Assembly: GCF_900496995.4 (NCBI RefSeq) | Contig: NC_044008.1 | Location: forward strand, 620,001 to 684,000 | DNA length: 64,000 bases | Direction of reading: 5' to 3' | DNA from: Aquila chrysaetos chrysaetos | Lineage: Eukaryota > Chordata > Aves > Accipitriformes > Accipitridae | Part shown: in pieces, positions 46,306 through 57,200 of the stretch | Layout: each line of letters begins with the position of its first letter | Numbering within the stretch: position 1 is the stretch's first letter | Program-made: the position numbers and the translations under genes | Notes under the pieces: model-generated | The model's database searches: none | Told to the model about the DNA's origin: nothing | Seen by the model: the letters and a program-made list of their open reading frames with translations, nothing else

Positions 46306-49300
46306 TCACCCGTAGCTATGGGGGCTGTTGGGGTTCATGGGGGACGAGTCCTGGCGGCCCGACTGGCCCATCAGCTGCCAGAGGCGGTGGCTCAGGTTCT
46401 GCACCTGGCAGGTGCCCAGCACGCAGCCCACCCGCAGCAGCTGCGTGTGCTGCAGCCGCCCCGACGCGTGCCGGCGGCCCCGCGGGTGCCGGGAGCCACG
46501 CCGCAGGACGAGGCGGCGGACGTGCCGGGGGGCCAGGCGGGCGCCGTGCCGGGGTCCGTGCTGCGGGGCGAGCTTCGGGCTCTGCCGCGGCATGAGCGGT
46601 TTGTGCCGGGGAACCGGGCGGGCACCGTGCCGGGGGGTGAGCCGGGGTCCGTGGCGCAGGTTGAGCTTCGGGCCGTGGCGCGGGACGAGCGGTCTGTGCC
46701 GAGGGCTGCCGGCGGGCTGCGGCAGGGCCGGGGGCTGCGGTCCCGGGTGGTCCCCAAGGAGCGAGGCTGGGGAGGGTCTCCGGTCCGGGGGCTCCCTGCA
46801 AGAGAGCAGCAGCGGGATCAGCGGGAGGGGGCAACGCTCAGCGGGCAGCAGCGGGCAGAGCCGCGGCACCCCGGGCAGGGGGGGCTGCACGGCACCCTGA
46901 TAGCAGGGGTAAAGGGGGTTTGGCCGTGCCGAGGGTGCCGTGGTGGGCCGGGGGGACGCAGCCCCCCACAGCCCTGCCAACCCCTCCCGGTCGCTCTGCC
47001 CTGGGCCCTGGGCCTGCCAAGCCAGGAGGAGGAGGAGGAGGAGGAGAAGGAGGAGGAGGAAGACGAGGAGGAGGAGGAGGAGCAGGAGGAGGAGCAGGAG
47101 GCGGCGGCAGCCAGGGAAGGGGAGCTGCTACCTGCAGCCGCACACGTACTCCATGCTCCTCCATGCTCCGGCATCGTGCCGCGGCAGCAGGGCCGGCAAG
47201 AGCTGCCTGCCACAGCCAGGGCTGCAGCCCCGCGCCAGCCCCTTCCCATCCCAAACCAGTGGGGCTGGGAGACCCCCGTGTCCCCCCCCATTCTGCTGGT
47301 CTCCCCAGGCAGAGGGGATCCCATGGCACCGCGTGACCGCGGCCGGCAGCCCCACCATTTGCTCCTGCCAGCCCCACGCCAAGCCCGCCGCCAACCCACA
47401 AGCACGGGCACTGTGAGGGATGTGTGGGGTCCCGGGGGTCCCTGAACTCCCAGGGGCGCTGACCCTGCTGCCCCCCTCCAGGATCCCCCCAGGGTGCGCA
47501 AACAGGGACCCCCCCGGCACCGCCAGCTCCAGCACAGCCCGGTCGGCCTCCCCTCGTGGAGGAGCTGGTGACCCCACACCGGCGGGGGACACCCACTGTG
47601 GCAGCCCCGGAGCTCTGCCACCCGCAGCCGCCCCGGGTCGCTGCCCGGGAGGAATCCACGGCACCCGGGCGGCTGCGGGGATGGCACGTGCCACGTGGCC
47701 GGGGCAGCGGTGGCGGGAGCCCCTCTGCTGCCCGCGCACAGGCACGCACGGTGGCACCGCATACTGGCGCCCACCGCTGCACCCCCCGGCCAGAGCCCCT
47801 GTGCCCCCCCTGCACACACACACACACACACACGCGCGCGCGCGTATCCCTGCATGCACACCTCCTTCGCTACCCGTGAACGTACACGGTAACCCCCGTA
47901 CACACACAGGCACACGCGTGTCCCAGCGTGCGCCCCTGTACACGCATGCAGGTACACCCACGGCACGGTGTGCGTGCAGACACGCACGCGGTGACCCCTG
48001 TACACACGTAAGCACATGCGTGTCCCAGCATGCACACACATGCACGCACTCTATAACCCCTGTACACACACAGGCACACGCGTGTCATAGCACACACACA
48101 CTCTATAACCCCCATACACACACACACACTACTTATAACTCCTGCACACACCCCGGTGCGCACACACGCACACTGCGCACCCCCAGCCTGCCGTGTGTGC
48201 ACAACGGGGGTGCAAGTGCAGGTGTCCCGGTGCGCGCACACACAGCCCTGGACTCGCACCGCACCGACCCCCCCTGCCCCCCGTCCCCCCACCACCCGGG
48301 GCTGCGGGAAGCCGGGGCGCCGGAGGGCTCATCCCGGCATGGCACAGCCAGGTCGAGGCCGGACGCCGCTTGGCTGCGAGCCGCGGGAGCGGGGACAGAG
48401 GCCAAATTCCTCCGGTCCTGCAGAGACGGGAAGCACGGGGGGGGGGGGGGCCGGTGAGTGCCCGCCACCCCTTCCCGTCCCGGGACGTGTTTACAGGAGG
48501 TGGCCAGAGCCCGGAAACACCGGCAGCCTCGGCCTTCCCATCCCGGCACTGCCCGGGCCGTGGTACACAGGACTTTCCCAGCCGGCTGTCTTCCAGGCAG
48601 CTCCGGCACTGCCGGCTCTGCAGCCTCTCAGTGCTCCCAAGCCAAGAAGCCCCCGTGCCGGTGTCCCACGGGATGGCCGCCGGCTGTGGAGTTCCCCTCC
48701 CTCCCCACACTTGGCTTCTGCCCCGGCTTCGCCCCAGCTGGCCCTGGCATGGCGTGCATCCGTGCCGGCCGAGCTCCTGGTGCATCCGGCTGCGTGTGGG
48801 ATCGCTGCTGCTCTGGCTTCCATGCCTGTTCCCGGGGCTTTGCGAGCCCCACTGGACACGCCGTAGGGTGCCCACCAACCCCGGGGCTGCTGCTGGCAGG
48901 ACCGGCACCTCCCTGCAGCCCCCCCAGCTCCCACAAGCGGTTCCTGCACAGCTCCCAGCCCCCTCCGGCTTCCCCCGCTGCCGCCCACCCCGTTCCCACG
49001 GCCTTTGCACCAGCACAGAGCTGGCACCCACGCTCCCCGGCTGCGGGCACCCACACCTGGGCCCTGGGCACCTGTGTGGCGGGGTCTGGCCTGACGACAC
49101 CCCCCGCGGTGGCACAGAGCTCTTCCCCCCCGCACTGCAGGACCCCCGTGCCTCTGGCCCCCGTCCCGGGGACCCCCACGCCACAGCCGACAGAACTGCA
49201 GCCACACCATCCCGCAGCCGCGGCAGGAGCTGCTGAGCCTGTGGGGGGGGGGGGGGGGTCTGGAAGCCCCAGCCCCCCCCGTCCACCCCTGCAGCAGGAC

Positions 49301-50748
49301 GTGGTCCCGGGCAGGGCCCCCCCCCCGCACCCCCGGGAGCTGCACCGACGGCTGCCTGCGGCGCCAGGCAGGCAGGCAGGCAGGAGCCGCTCGCAGATCC
49401 CTCCGGAGCCAGACGCAGGCTTCCCACGGCGCTGGGCACAGCCCAAACGCGCTCCTCAAGCAGCAACATGCACACCCGCAGCGCGTGTGCACGCGCACAC
49501 GCAGCACCCACGGGAGGTTCAGTCCCGACCCGAGGTGCATCCTGCAGCAGGAGGTTCGGGTGGGAGATCCTGGCACCCCGCAGCCCCCACGGGCACCCAC
49601 AGCCCCCCACCGCCCCTCGCCTTGCACACGCGTGCAGCCACGCACACCTTGGCACAGGCACGCCGTGAGTTCTTGCACGCACACGCTCTCCATCACGGTG
49701 TGTACCAAAACCTCGTCCAACCCTTGCACACCCGCACACTCTGCCTGCCCCGTGCGCGCGCACACACACACATGCACACAGGTACCCATCTGGCCCCTGC
49801 ACCCTCCCAAACCCGCAGACCAGCCTTGCCGTCCCTGGCACGCTGCGTCCCCGCAGCCCTGCCCGCGTCCTGCCTCCTCCCTCCTCCCAGCACTGTTCCC
49901 CTATTCCCACCGGGACAAGGTGCAGCGCGGGGGCCGGGGACCCCTCACCCCGCTCCTACCACCTCGTCCCCCCGTGTCCCCACCGGCACCGCGGGGACCG
50001 GCACGGGACACACAGCAAAGACAGGGTTGGGGTCCAGGCAGGAGACGGTGCCCAGGAGACCCCCCCCAGCCCACCCCCTCCATGCAGTCCCCATCTGCCC
50101 CCACTCTTCAGGGTACCGTGTGCCCCCCCGGGGGGAACCTGCCCACAACCTGCCACCAGCACAAGGGGCTTTAGTACGAGGCTGTGCGTCCCCTCCCGCT
50201 GCGGGGACAGTGGGCAGCAGGACACGGAGCTGTGCTGCCAGGCTGGGCCCTGCCTAAACCCCCGGGGAGCTGGGGTGGCCAGGGCTGGGGGGGTGGCCGG
50301 CGGGACAGACGGACACGGGCTGCCTAGTAGAGGCTGGGGCAGGAGCCTCGGGCAGGGCTGAGCGGTGGGCACGGAGCCCCCCACGCGGGACAGGGGCCGG
50401 GCCCGTGGGGGGTGCAGGGCTGTGTCCCGGGCAGGGGGACAGGCAGGGGTGCCCAGAGCCACCCCATGCAGAGCACCCCTGCCCACACCTGCACGGGGGT
50501 GCGGGCAGGGGGCCACAGAGGTGCCCCGGGCAGGGGTTCAGGCAGGGGGGCAGAGAGGCACCCCACGCAGGGGTGCGGGCAGGGGGGCACAGAGGCACCC
50601 CACGCCGGGGTGCGGGCAGGGGGCGCGGGGTCCCGGCTCACCTGCGCTTGGGCGAGCGGCCGTCGGGCAGGGGCAGGCAGGCGGGCAGCTCCAGCAGACA
50701 CAGCACCAAGCTGATGCAACCCAGCGCAACCGGCGCCGGGGCTCTCAT
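46306..50748 (-). CDS. ADM2: Adrenomedullin-2 (intermedin) precursor
   Basis: Secreted calcitonin-family peptide precursor. Two coding exons, 50748-50642 and 46795-46306, joined in phase 2, give 198 aa against 148 in human. Exon 1 is the signal peptide (MRAPAPVALGCISLVLCLLE), close to human ALGCISLLCLQ. The C terminus is the hormone: TQLLRVGCVLGTCQVQNLSH with the CVLGTC disulfide ring, then RLWQLMG and a final HSYG whose Gly donates the C-terminal amide. GRR upstream of the peptide is a dibasic cleavage site. The extra length is a run of arginine/histidine/proline repeats (PRHGPKL, PRHGARP, PRHKPLM) in the propeptide. The long intron is full of tandem repeats. An acceptor at 50781-50782 and a donor after 50922 point to a non-coding first exon. 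Confidence 0.95.
46490..46700 (-). repeat. In-frame repeat in the ADM2 propeptide
   Basis: About eight imperfect units of 7-9 codons with core PRHGPxL or PRHGARx. The arginine/histidine bias is kept throughout, so the repeat was expanded in frame. Confidence 0.8.
47030..47105. repeat. Purine-only GGA tract in the ADM2 intron
   Basis: GGA/GGAGAA/GGAGCA trinucleotides run about 75 bp with almost no pyrimidine on the plus strand. Confidence 0.8.
47810..48160. repeat. CA/CG microsatellite passing into a longer repeat
   Basis: A pure CA then CG run (47813-47845), followed by units of about 60-70 bp containing CCCCTGTACACACACAGGCA and CACGCGTGTCCCAGC. This lies in the ADM2 intron. Confidence 0.8.
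49465..49780. repeat. CA-rich tract in the ADM2 intron
   Basis: Scattered ACACGC, GCACAC and CACACACACA words, less regular than the tract at 47810. Confidence 0.6.
50440..50640. repeat. About 46-bp tandem repeat beside ADM2 exon 1
   Basis: GGGTGCGGGCAGGGGGGCAC followed by AGAGGCACCCCACGC is repeated about four times and ends at the ADM2 donor. Confidence 0.8.
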
Positions 50749-50921
50749 GGCGGGGCCGGGCCGGGACAGCGGCTCCGGGGCTGCGGGGAGAAGAGAAGGG
50801 CTCGGGGCTGGGCTCGGCTCCAGCCCCCCCCCCCCCGCCCGCCCCGCTGCCCCCCGTCCCGTCCCGCAGCCCGGGGCTGGGAGGGTGCGGGGTCCCCGGG
50901 GTGGGGGGGTCCCGGCCGTAC

Positions 50922-50970
50922 CTGGGCGGGGGCCGGGGCTCAGGTCGGGTCCGTGCCTCGCTCGGCGCTG
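50922..50970 (-). other. Candidate non-coding exon 1 of ADM2
   Basis: It ends in CGCCCAG before GTACGG on the minus strand and lies about 25 bp downstream of a TATA-like box. The partner acceptor (CTTCTCCCCGCAG) is at 50781-50782. The 5' end is estimated. Confidence 0.5.
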
Positions 50971-50990
50971 CCGCTCCCCGCCCCGGCCCA

Positions 50991-51000
50991 GGTTAAATAT
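50991..51000 (-). promoter_or_regulatory. TATA-like box of ADM2
   Basis: ATATTTAACC on the minus strand, an AT island in a strongly GC-rich region, correctly placed for the candidate first exon. Confidence 0.5.
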
Positions 51001-51094
51001 CGCCGGGCCCGGCGCGGCGGGGCGGGCGAGGAGGAGCCGAGCGGCCGCGGGAGGAGCCACGGGCGGGGGCAGCCCCGCAACGGCCCCGCACCCC

Positions 51095-51295
51095 CTCCCC
51101 GGCGCCGCATCCCCCCCCGGCACTGCACCCCCCCCCCCGGCTTCGCACCCCCCGACCCCGTACCCCCCCGCCAGCACCGCATCCCCCCCCGACCCCCCGC
51201 ACCCCCCCCCGGCTCCGTGCACCCCCCCCCCCGGCCCCGTACACCCCCCCGGGTCCGCATCCCCCCCCCGGGTCCGCATCCCCCCCCCTCGGCTC
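51095..51295. repeat. C-rich degenerate repeat upstream of ADM2
   Basis: CCGCATCCCCCCCC and CCGTGCACCCCCCC-type units of 17-25 bp. Confidence 0.65.
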
Positions 51296-51299
51296 TGCT

Positions 51300-54200
51300 T
51301 CCCGGCACCCGCCCGGCCCCGCCGCTCCCCCAGCGCCGGCCCCGGGACCCCCCCGGAGCGGGGCCGGGCTGGGATGGGGCTGGGGAAGCAGTCCCGGGGG
51401 GTTGGGATGGGATGGGATGGGGATGGGGATGGGGGAGCGGTCCGGGAGGGAGTGGGATGAGACCGGGATGGAGCTGGGGGAGCCACCCTAGAATCTGGGC
51501 TGGGGCTGATGTGGGGGGTCGGGGTACCCCCCCAGCCCCCCTGCCAGCCCCCTCCCCAACACCGCGGCAGCGGGGGCCAGCCCAGGCGGTGCTGGGCCCT
51601 GCCAGGCCCTGGGAGCCATGCTGTGCCACGTCGTGCCGCGCTCAGCCCTGCCAAGCCCCGCTGCCTGCCTCCCGCCTGGCACCGCGCGACGTCCCCAGGG
51701 CACCCCGACACCCCCCGTCAAGCACCCTGCATCCCGCTGCCGTGCCGAGGAGCTTGCGGCGGGGCAGACCCCCCCCCCCAGCTCCCCTCACTGCTCCCCA
51801 CACTTGGGGGGCAAACCCAGGCTGGAGGACCAAGGCCGCATCCTGCCTCCCTTCCCCGGGCTGCGCGGGGAAGCCCGGTGCAGCCCAGTGCCCCCAGTTC
51901 AGCCAGCCCCACCTCTGCCCCACGCTGCCCGGGAGCCCTGTCCCCACGGGGGGCAGTACCCCGGCACCCCACGGCACTGCACCCGGCATCCGGCACAGCC
52001 CACGAGCGGGGCTGGAGCCGCTCTGCGGGGACGTGTGTCTGCACGCACCTTCTCCCAGGGCTAATTTAGGTTAATGTTTTTAAACATCACATGGGGCCTT
52101 CTAAAACAATTAAGGAATGTAATCCGCAGAGGTCAGACCAGTCCCGGCGTTCCCCCCGCAGGGGAAGCAGCTCGCCGAAACCGGGGGCGGTGGGGAGCCG
52201 CTGCTGGCAGTGCCCGGGGGGCACGGGGGGGTGGCAGGCATTTGGGGCTCGGGGTGCTGCTCCTCGAGCTGGGCAGCCGGAGCTCAGCAGGGGAGGGGGT
52301 CCCCGCCAGCCCCCCTCGATGGGCCCCCCCACCTCCTGCTCTGGGATGGGTTCTGGGTGTCCTTGGTGCCCACGCTGACGGGACGGGGACGGGGCAAGGA
52401 GCCCCCAGCACCCCAGGGTCCCCAAGGTGGGCTCCGGGTCCCAGAGTGGGGGTGCCCGCACCCCCTCCCCTGCCCGCTCCCCCCACCGCGGCCTCCCCAG
52501 GCCGAGGGGCTGGGGGCCTCCGCGTGCTCCGAATCGCTGGGATTCTTCCGCATTATCAGGACACAAAGGCTTCAAACACCCGGTCCCGGTGCAGGGGGAT
52601 TTGCGGCAGCACCTGATCATGGGGTGGTGGGGATGGGGTGGGGGGTGATGGGGACAGACCCCCCCCCCCTTGAGCAGGGCTGCGGGTCCAGCCCCGGCCC
52701 ACAGCGGTGCAGCCTTCCCCCCAGCGCCGTGGCCCCCGGCTCTCCGCGCGTCTCCCCAGGGGGAATTTCTGCGGCATGCCGGGCTCTTCCGCTTGTTTGT
52801 TGCTGGATTATCCCGGAGAGAAAGAAAAACGGGACGAAAACAACGCGGCAGAGCTGCGGGCAAGGGCACGCGGGGCCAAACACCTGGCACAACCCCGGCA
52901 CGGCACACGCTACCGTGGGCCACCAATGCCCAAACCGCTGCCTGGAGCTCACCGCCACCGCAGCATCCCCATGGGCCGTGCTCCAGTGGGATGTCACCCT
53001 ACGGTCCCTGGGGCTGAGCCCTGGCATGGCTCTGCCATGGTGCCGGTACCCCAAAGCAAACCCCAGGCAGTGCCATGCCACGCCATGCCGTGCTGGGGGT
53101 CCTGGCCGGGGCTCACCCCCAGGCACCTCCCAGGACCCTGCGCAGGTCCCCATCTGGATCTCGTGTGGGGCAGTGCCAGCCGCTGCCATGCCGGGGGACA
53201 AACCCGGGTCACCAGGGTCTGCAGCACCGGCGTGAGCCTGGGTGAGAGGAGGGGGCTCTGGCCAATTCACATCCACCTAACACAGGCTACTGGGGGGGGA
53301 GCCGCCCTCGCTGGCCAGTCGCCCCTTCCCATGCAGTCCCAAGGGCGGGGCAGGGGGTGAGTGGGAGGCTGGGGCTCAGCTGGGACCCCCGGCCCGCCTC
53401 GGCTCTGCGGCTCCGGGCACTGCCACGGAGCAGAGGAGCAGCAGGAGCAGGAGCAGGAGCAGGAGCAGGTCTCTCCACCAGTCCCTGCTCCAGGCGTGCG
53501 TGCTACCCCGGGGACACGGCAGAGTCACAGCTGAGCCCCTGCGGTCCTGCAGCAAGGGCAGAACAACCCAGCTCCCTGCCCTCCTCGGGGGATCACCACT
53601 CCTGGGGAGCTGGGAAGGACCCCGGGTCCTGCTTCACCACCCAGCTGTGCTGGATCCGGCCGTCGGCCTGCAGCCATCCCGGCAGAGCTCACCGCTGCCG
53701 CTGCGTCGGGTAACCCGGCATCTGGGCTCACCTGCACCCAGGGCCGAGCTGTGGTCGGACCCACGCCGGGAGCTGCCATCGCCCCGCCGCCCCAGCTCTC
53801 TGCTGGGGACGGGCAGCGCTTGCCCTCTCCCTCTCTCCTCAGAGGCAGCCTGGCTTCCAGCCATGGGAATCAATTGCGAAGTTTCAATTAGCTTAATTGC
53901 CTCCTGGCTGAGGCTCCAGGGGAGGGCGAGGGCAGAGAGCAGCGGCTGCAGCCCCGCTCCGCTCTTCCGCTCCCCAAAAAGCGCTTTTGGGGGCAGGTGT
54001 GTGGAACAGGAGCGGGGTGAGCTGCACCCCCGGCACGGCCCACGAGCACCCGCTGCGTCCCAGGGGGAAGGCGGGGGGGAGGCAGAGCGAGGTCCCTGCA
54101 CCCTCCCTGCCCACCGGTCCCCTGGGGAAGGGGCTGCACGCCGAGGGGCCAGTACCCCATCGCCGAGCCCCTTGGGCCACATCCCCTGGGTACCCCCTGT

Positions 54201-57200
54201 TCTCCAGGGCGGCAGCATGGCCCGGGGGTCGGTGGAGCGTGGGGTGATGGGGGCTGCCCGGGGCGGGGGGCCGGAGCCACAGGGGCCTTGCCCGGGCCGG
54301 CAGCACCGCAGCCACGCGTGACGCAGGCGAGCAGGAAGGTAAACACACCTTTACCGCAGCTGCTGGGCCGGGAGCGATGGGTGCGGGAACGGGCGGCACC
54401 CTGCCCCGGCCACGCTGAATCACCTGTGCTCGCGCCGGAGCACCCAGGGCTTCTCTTGGTCCTCGCCTGGGCGCCGTGCTTCGCCCCACGTCATGGCTTC
54501 CCTCCTCATCGCGGCAGAGCCCGCCTGTCATGTCTGAGCCCCCCCAACATGGCAGGGCCCTCCGCACGGTGGCTGACCCCCAGACGTGGGGGCAACCGGA
54601 GGGGAGCCGTGCGGGCAGGGAGGGATGTGCTGGGGGGAGCTCGCTGGGGAATTCCTTCCCCTCCGAGCTGGGAATTTGGGGGAGTTCTCCCGAGGAGCCA
54701 CGTGGAAACCTGCCAGCTGCCTCTGCCAGGGAGGGAACTGGTGGCAAGCGTCCCGCCAAAACCCAGCTGCTTGCGGCACGGCACCCGGCTTAGCCAGCAG
54801 TGCCCCAGGGTGAGGGCTCTGCCATCCAAAATGTGCCTACCCCTGAGCACCCCCATCTGCACTCCCCCTGGGGGCTGTGGGACCAAGAAGCAGCCGGGCA
54901 AAGCCTGCCAGCAGTGTGCGCATGGCCAGGACCCCCGGCCCCATCAATCCTCCCCCCCAAATAGGGCTGGGGGCATGCTGAGCCCCCCGAGGGTGTGGGA
55001 GGATGCCCGGTCCCGAGGCACCCGGGGTTTGCTGTGTCCCCGCAGCATTTCCAGAGCTCTCCCTGCCCAGTGTGGCACGGACGGGGACAAACCGGGCTCC
55101 TCCGCCCGCAGCCCCCGCTGCTGGGGGGGCACAGTGGGCGCTCCATCGCTAGCCCCCCCAGGCAGCAGCCCCAGCTTCCTCGGCTGCTCCTCCAGCTGCT
55201 CCAGCCTGGGAACAGCAGAGCTGGGGCACAGGGATGTCCAAACCCACCATTGCCTGGCTCTTCCCAAGGGGTTGTAAACCTGGACAAAGATTTCGGGTGC
55301 TGGTGGCCGACAAGGAGGCACAAGGCAGAGCCCCCCCACTCGTCCCAGGCATCCCTGTCCCGCTGCCGCTTGCTGAGCTGGAGGAGCAGGGTGGGAAGCG
55401 AGGTGAGCGGGCTCGCTGGCGGCAGGGTGGTGGGGAGACCGGCAGGAGGAGCGCGGGGCGCCGGGGACGAGCGATACCGTCCGGCTGAATCACTGCTAGG
55501 AACTGCCGAGGGATGAGCCGGGGGAACGCTGCTCGCACACAGCCACGGGCTCCAGATCTATGCCCCCCGCCAGGAAAACGGTGGCAGAGCCACGCTGGTG
55601 GCACTCGGCTCTGTGCCGCGGTTATGGGAAACGGCCAGAAAGAGCTGGGAGAGGGAAGGAACGCATCCTCTGGCCCTGCAAACACGGGGAGGGTCCCCAG
55701 GGTCCCCAGCATCCCCAACATCCACAAGGTTCCCAGGGTCCCCAGCATGCCCAGGGTCCTCAGGGTCCCCAGGGACCTCAGCGTCCCCAGGGTCCCCACA
55801 GAAGGGACCAGCCCTGGGGAAAGCAGGGAGAGGGGCACAAAGCACCATTGCTGAGACAAGAGCCAGCTGAGGGGTGCGGGGCAGACAGCAGTGGGACACT
55901 TGCCTGGGTGCTGAGGGGGTCCCACTGCACGTGGGCTCAGGGTCATGGGCACAGCCTCCGGCCGAGGCTGCCCTGAGCAGCAGATTGCCAGGGACGGGGG
56001 CTGTGGCCAGGATCCGTCCTTCCCCCAGCACCCACTGCTGACTTTGCCATTCCCCATGGAGGGACCCGTGGGGGGCAGCTCTGGGACCCAGACACCCAGG
56101 CAGGGGTGCAGCCCGGGGATCCCCTGCCCTCCGCCACAGGCATGGGGACCCCAGCACAGCCCCTGACACCCTGTCACCCACTCTGGGCAGGGCTGGGCCT
56201 CCCTCTAGCAGCAGTGGCTGTGGGGCCATGAGAAGCCCCCAGCCACACGGCACCCGTGGGTGCAGCGGGGCTGGGGACCTACAGCATGGCAGGGAGGCCA
56301 CGGGTCCGGCATCACTCCCACCGTGGCAGTCCCACAGCCAGTGCCCAGCCGGGTGTGCTCCACCGCAGGATCTGGCCCCACGGCATTGGCTTGGGGCATC
56401 AGGGGGTCGGGGCGGGTTGGCTGCGGGGCTGCTCCTGTCCCTGCCCTGCGGAGCTGGGGCTGTGGCTGTCCCCGGGGGCACCACGGGCAGGGAGCCGGGG
56501 CTGCGCACGGAGCCCCGGAGCACCCAGAAGTTACAGCCGTGCTGGAAGCAGCTCATGGCCCGACCACGGGAGGGTCCCGGGCATGCAGCCGCGGCTGGGG
56601 TCTGCACGTGGGTCCCCTGTGCACCTGCCCCTGTGCCTGTCCCTGCACCCCGTGCCATAGGGCTCCCTGCGCCCGCTGCTGCTGCTGCCACCGCGGGTTC
56701 CGCGGGCGGGCAAGACCGTGGCCCACTCAGCTGGCACCAGTTGCTGCCGGTGCCGACCCCTGCCAGTGCTGATGACCACTGGTGCCTATCCCTGCCAATG
56801 CCTATTGCTGCCGGCGGCCCCGCACCCCTTCCACCCTGGCACAGGGCAAGATGCACCCCATGCACATGTCACCCTCGGGGGCTCCCAGGGCAGCTCAGCC
56901 TGATTTCCCCATTCCCACCCTCCGGCACAGCTCCAGTCCCACGTCCCTGCTGTCACCCTCTGCGGGGAGCTTCCCACTGCCTGTCTGCGGGGCCGTCCCA
57001 GGGCTGCCGCCCTGCCGGCGGTCAGATGGCCACCTTGGCGCTTCGCCCAGCGCCGTGCCGCCGTCCTGCGAGACTGGACCCGGCCCCCATCCCTGCTGTG
57101 TCTGGCCCGACCTGTGTCTCCCCCTCGGCTGCCGGCTGCCGCAGAGGTGACCTCGCTGCCTCCGAGCTGGGTCTGAGCTGGGATCTGGCTGCAGCCCCAG

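Noticed and set aside
45286-47445. Very long plus-strand open frame (719 codons) over the ADM2 3' region
   Set aside because: It is a GC-driven shadow of the antisense ADM2 exon and its intron repeats. No domain, and composition follows the repeats.
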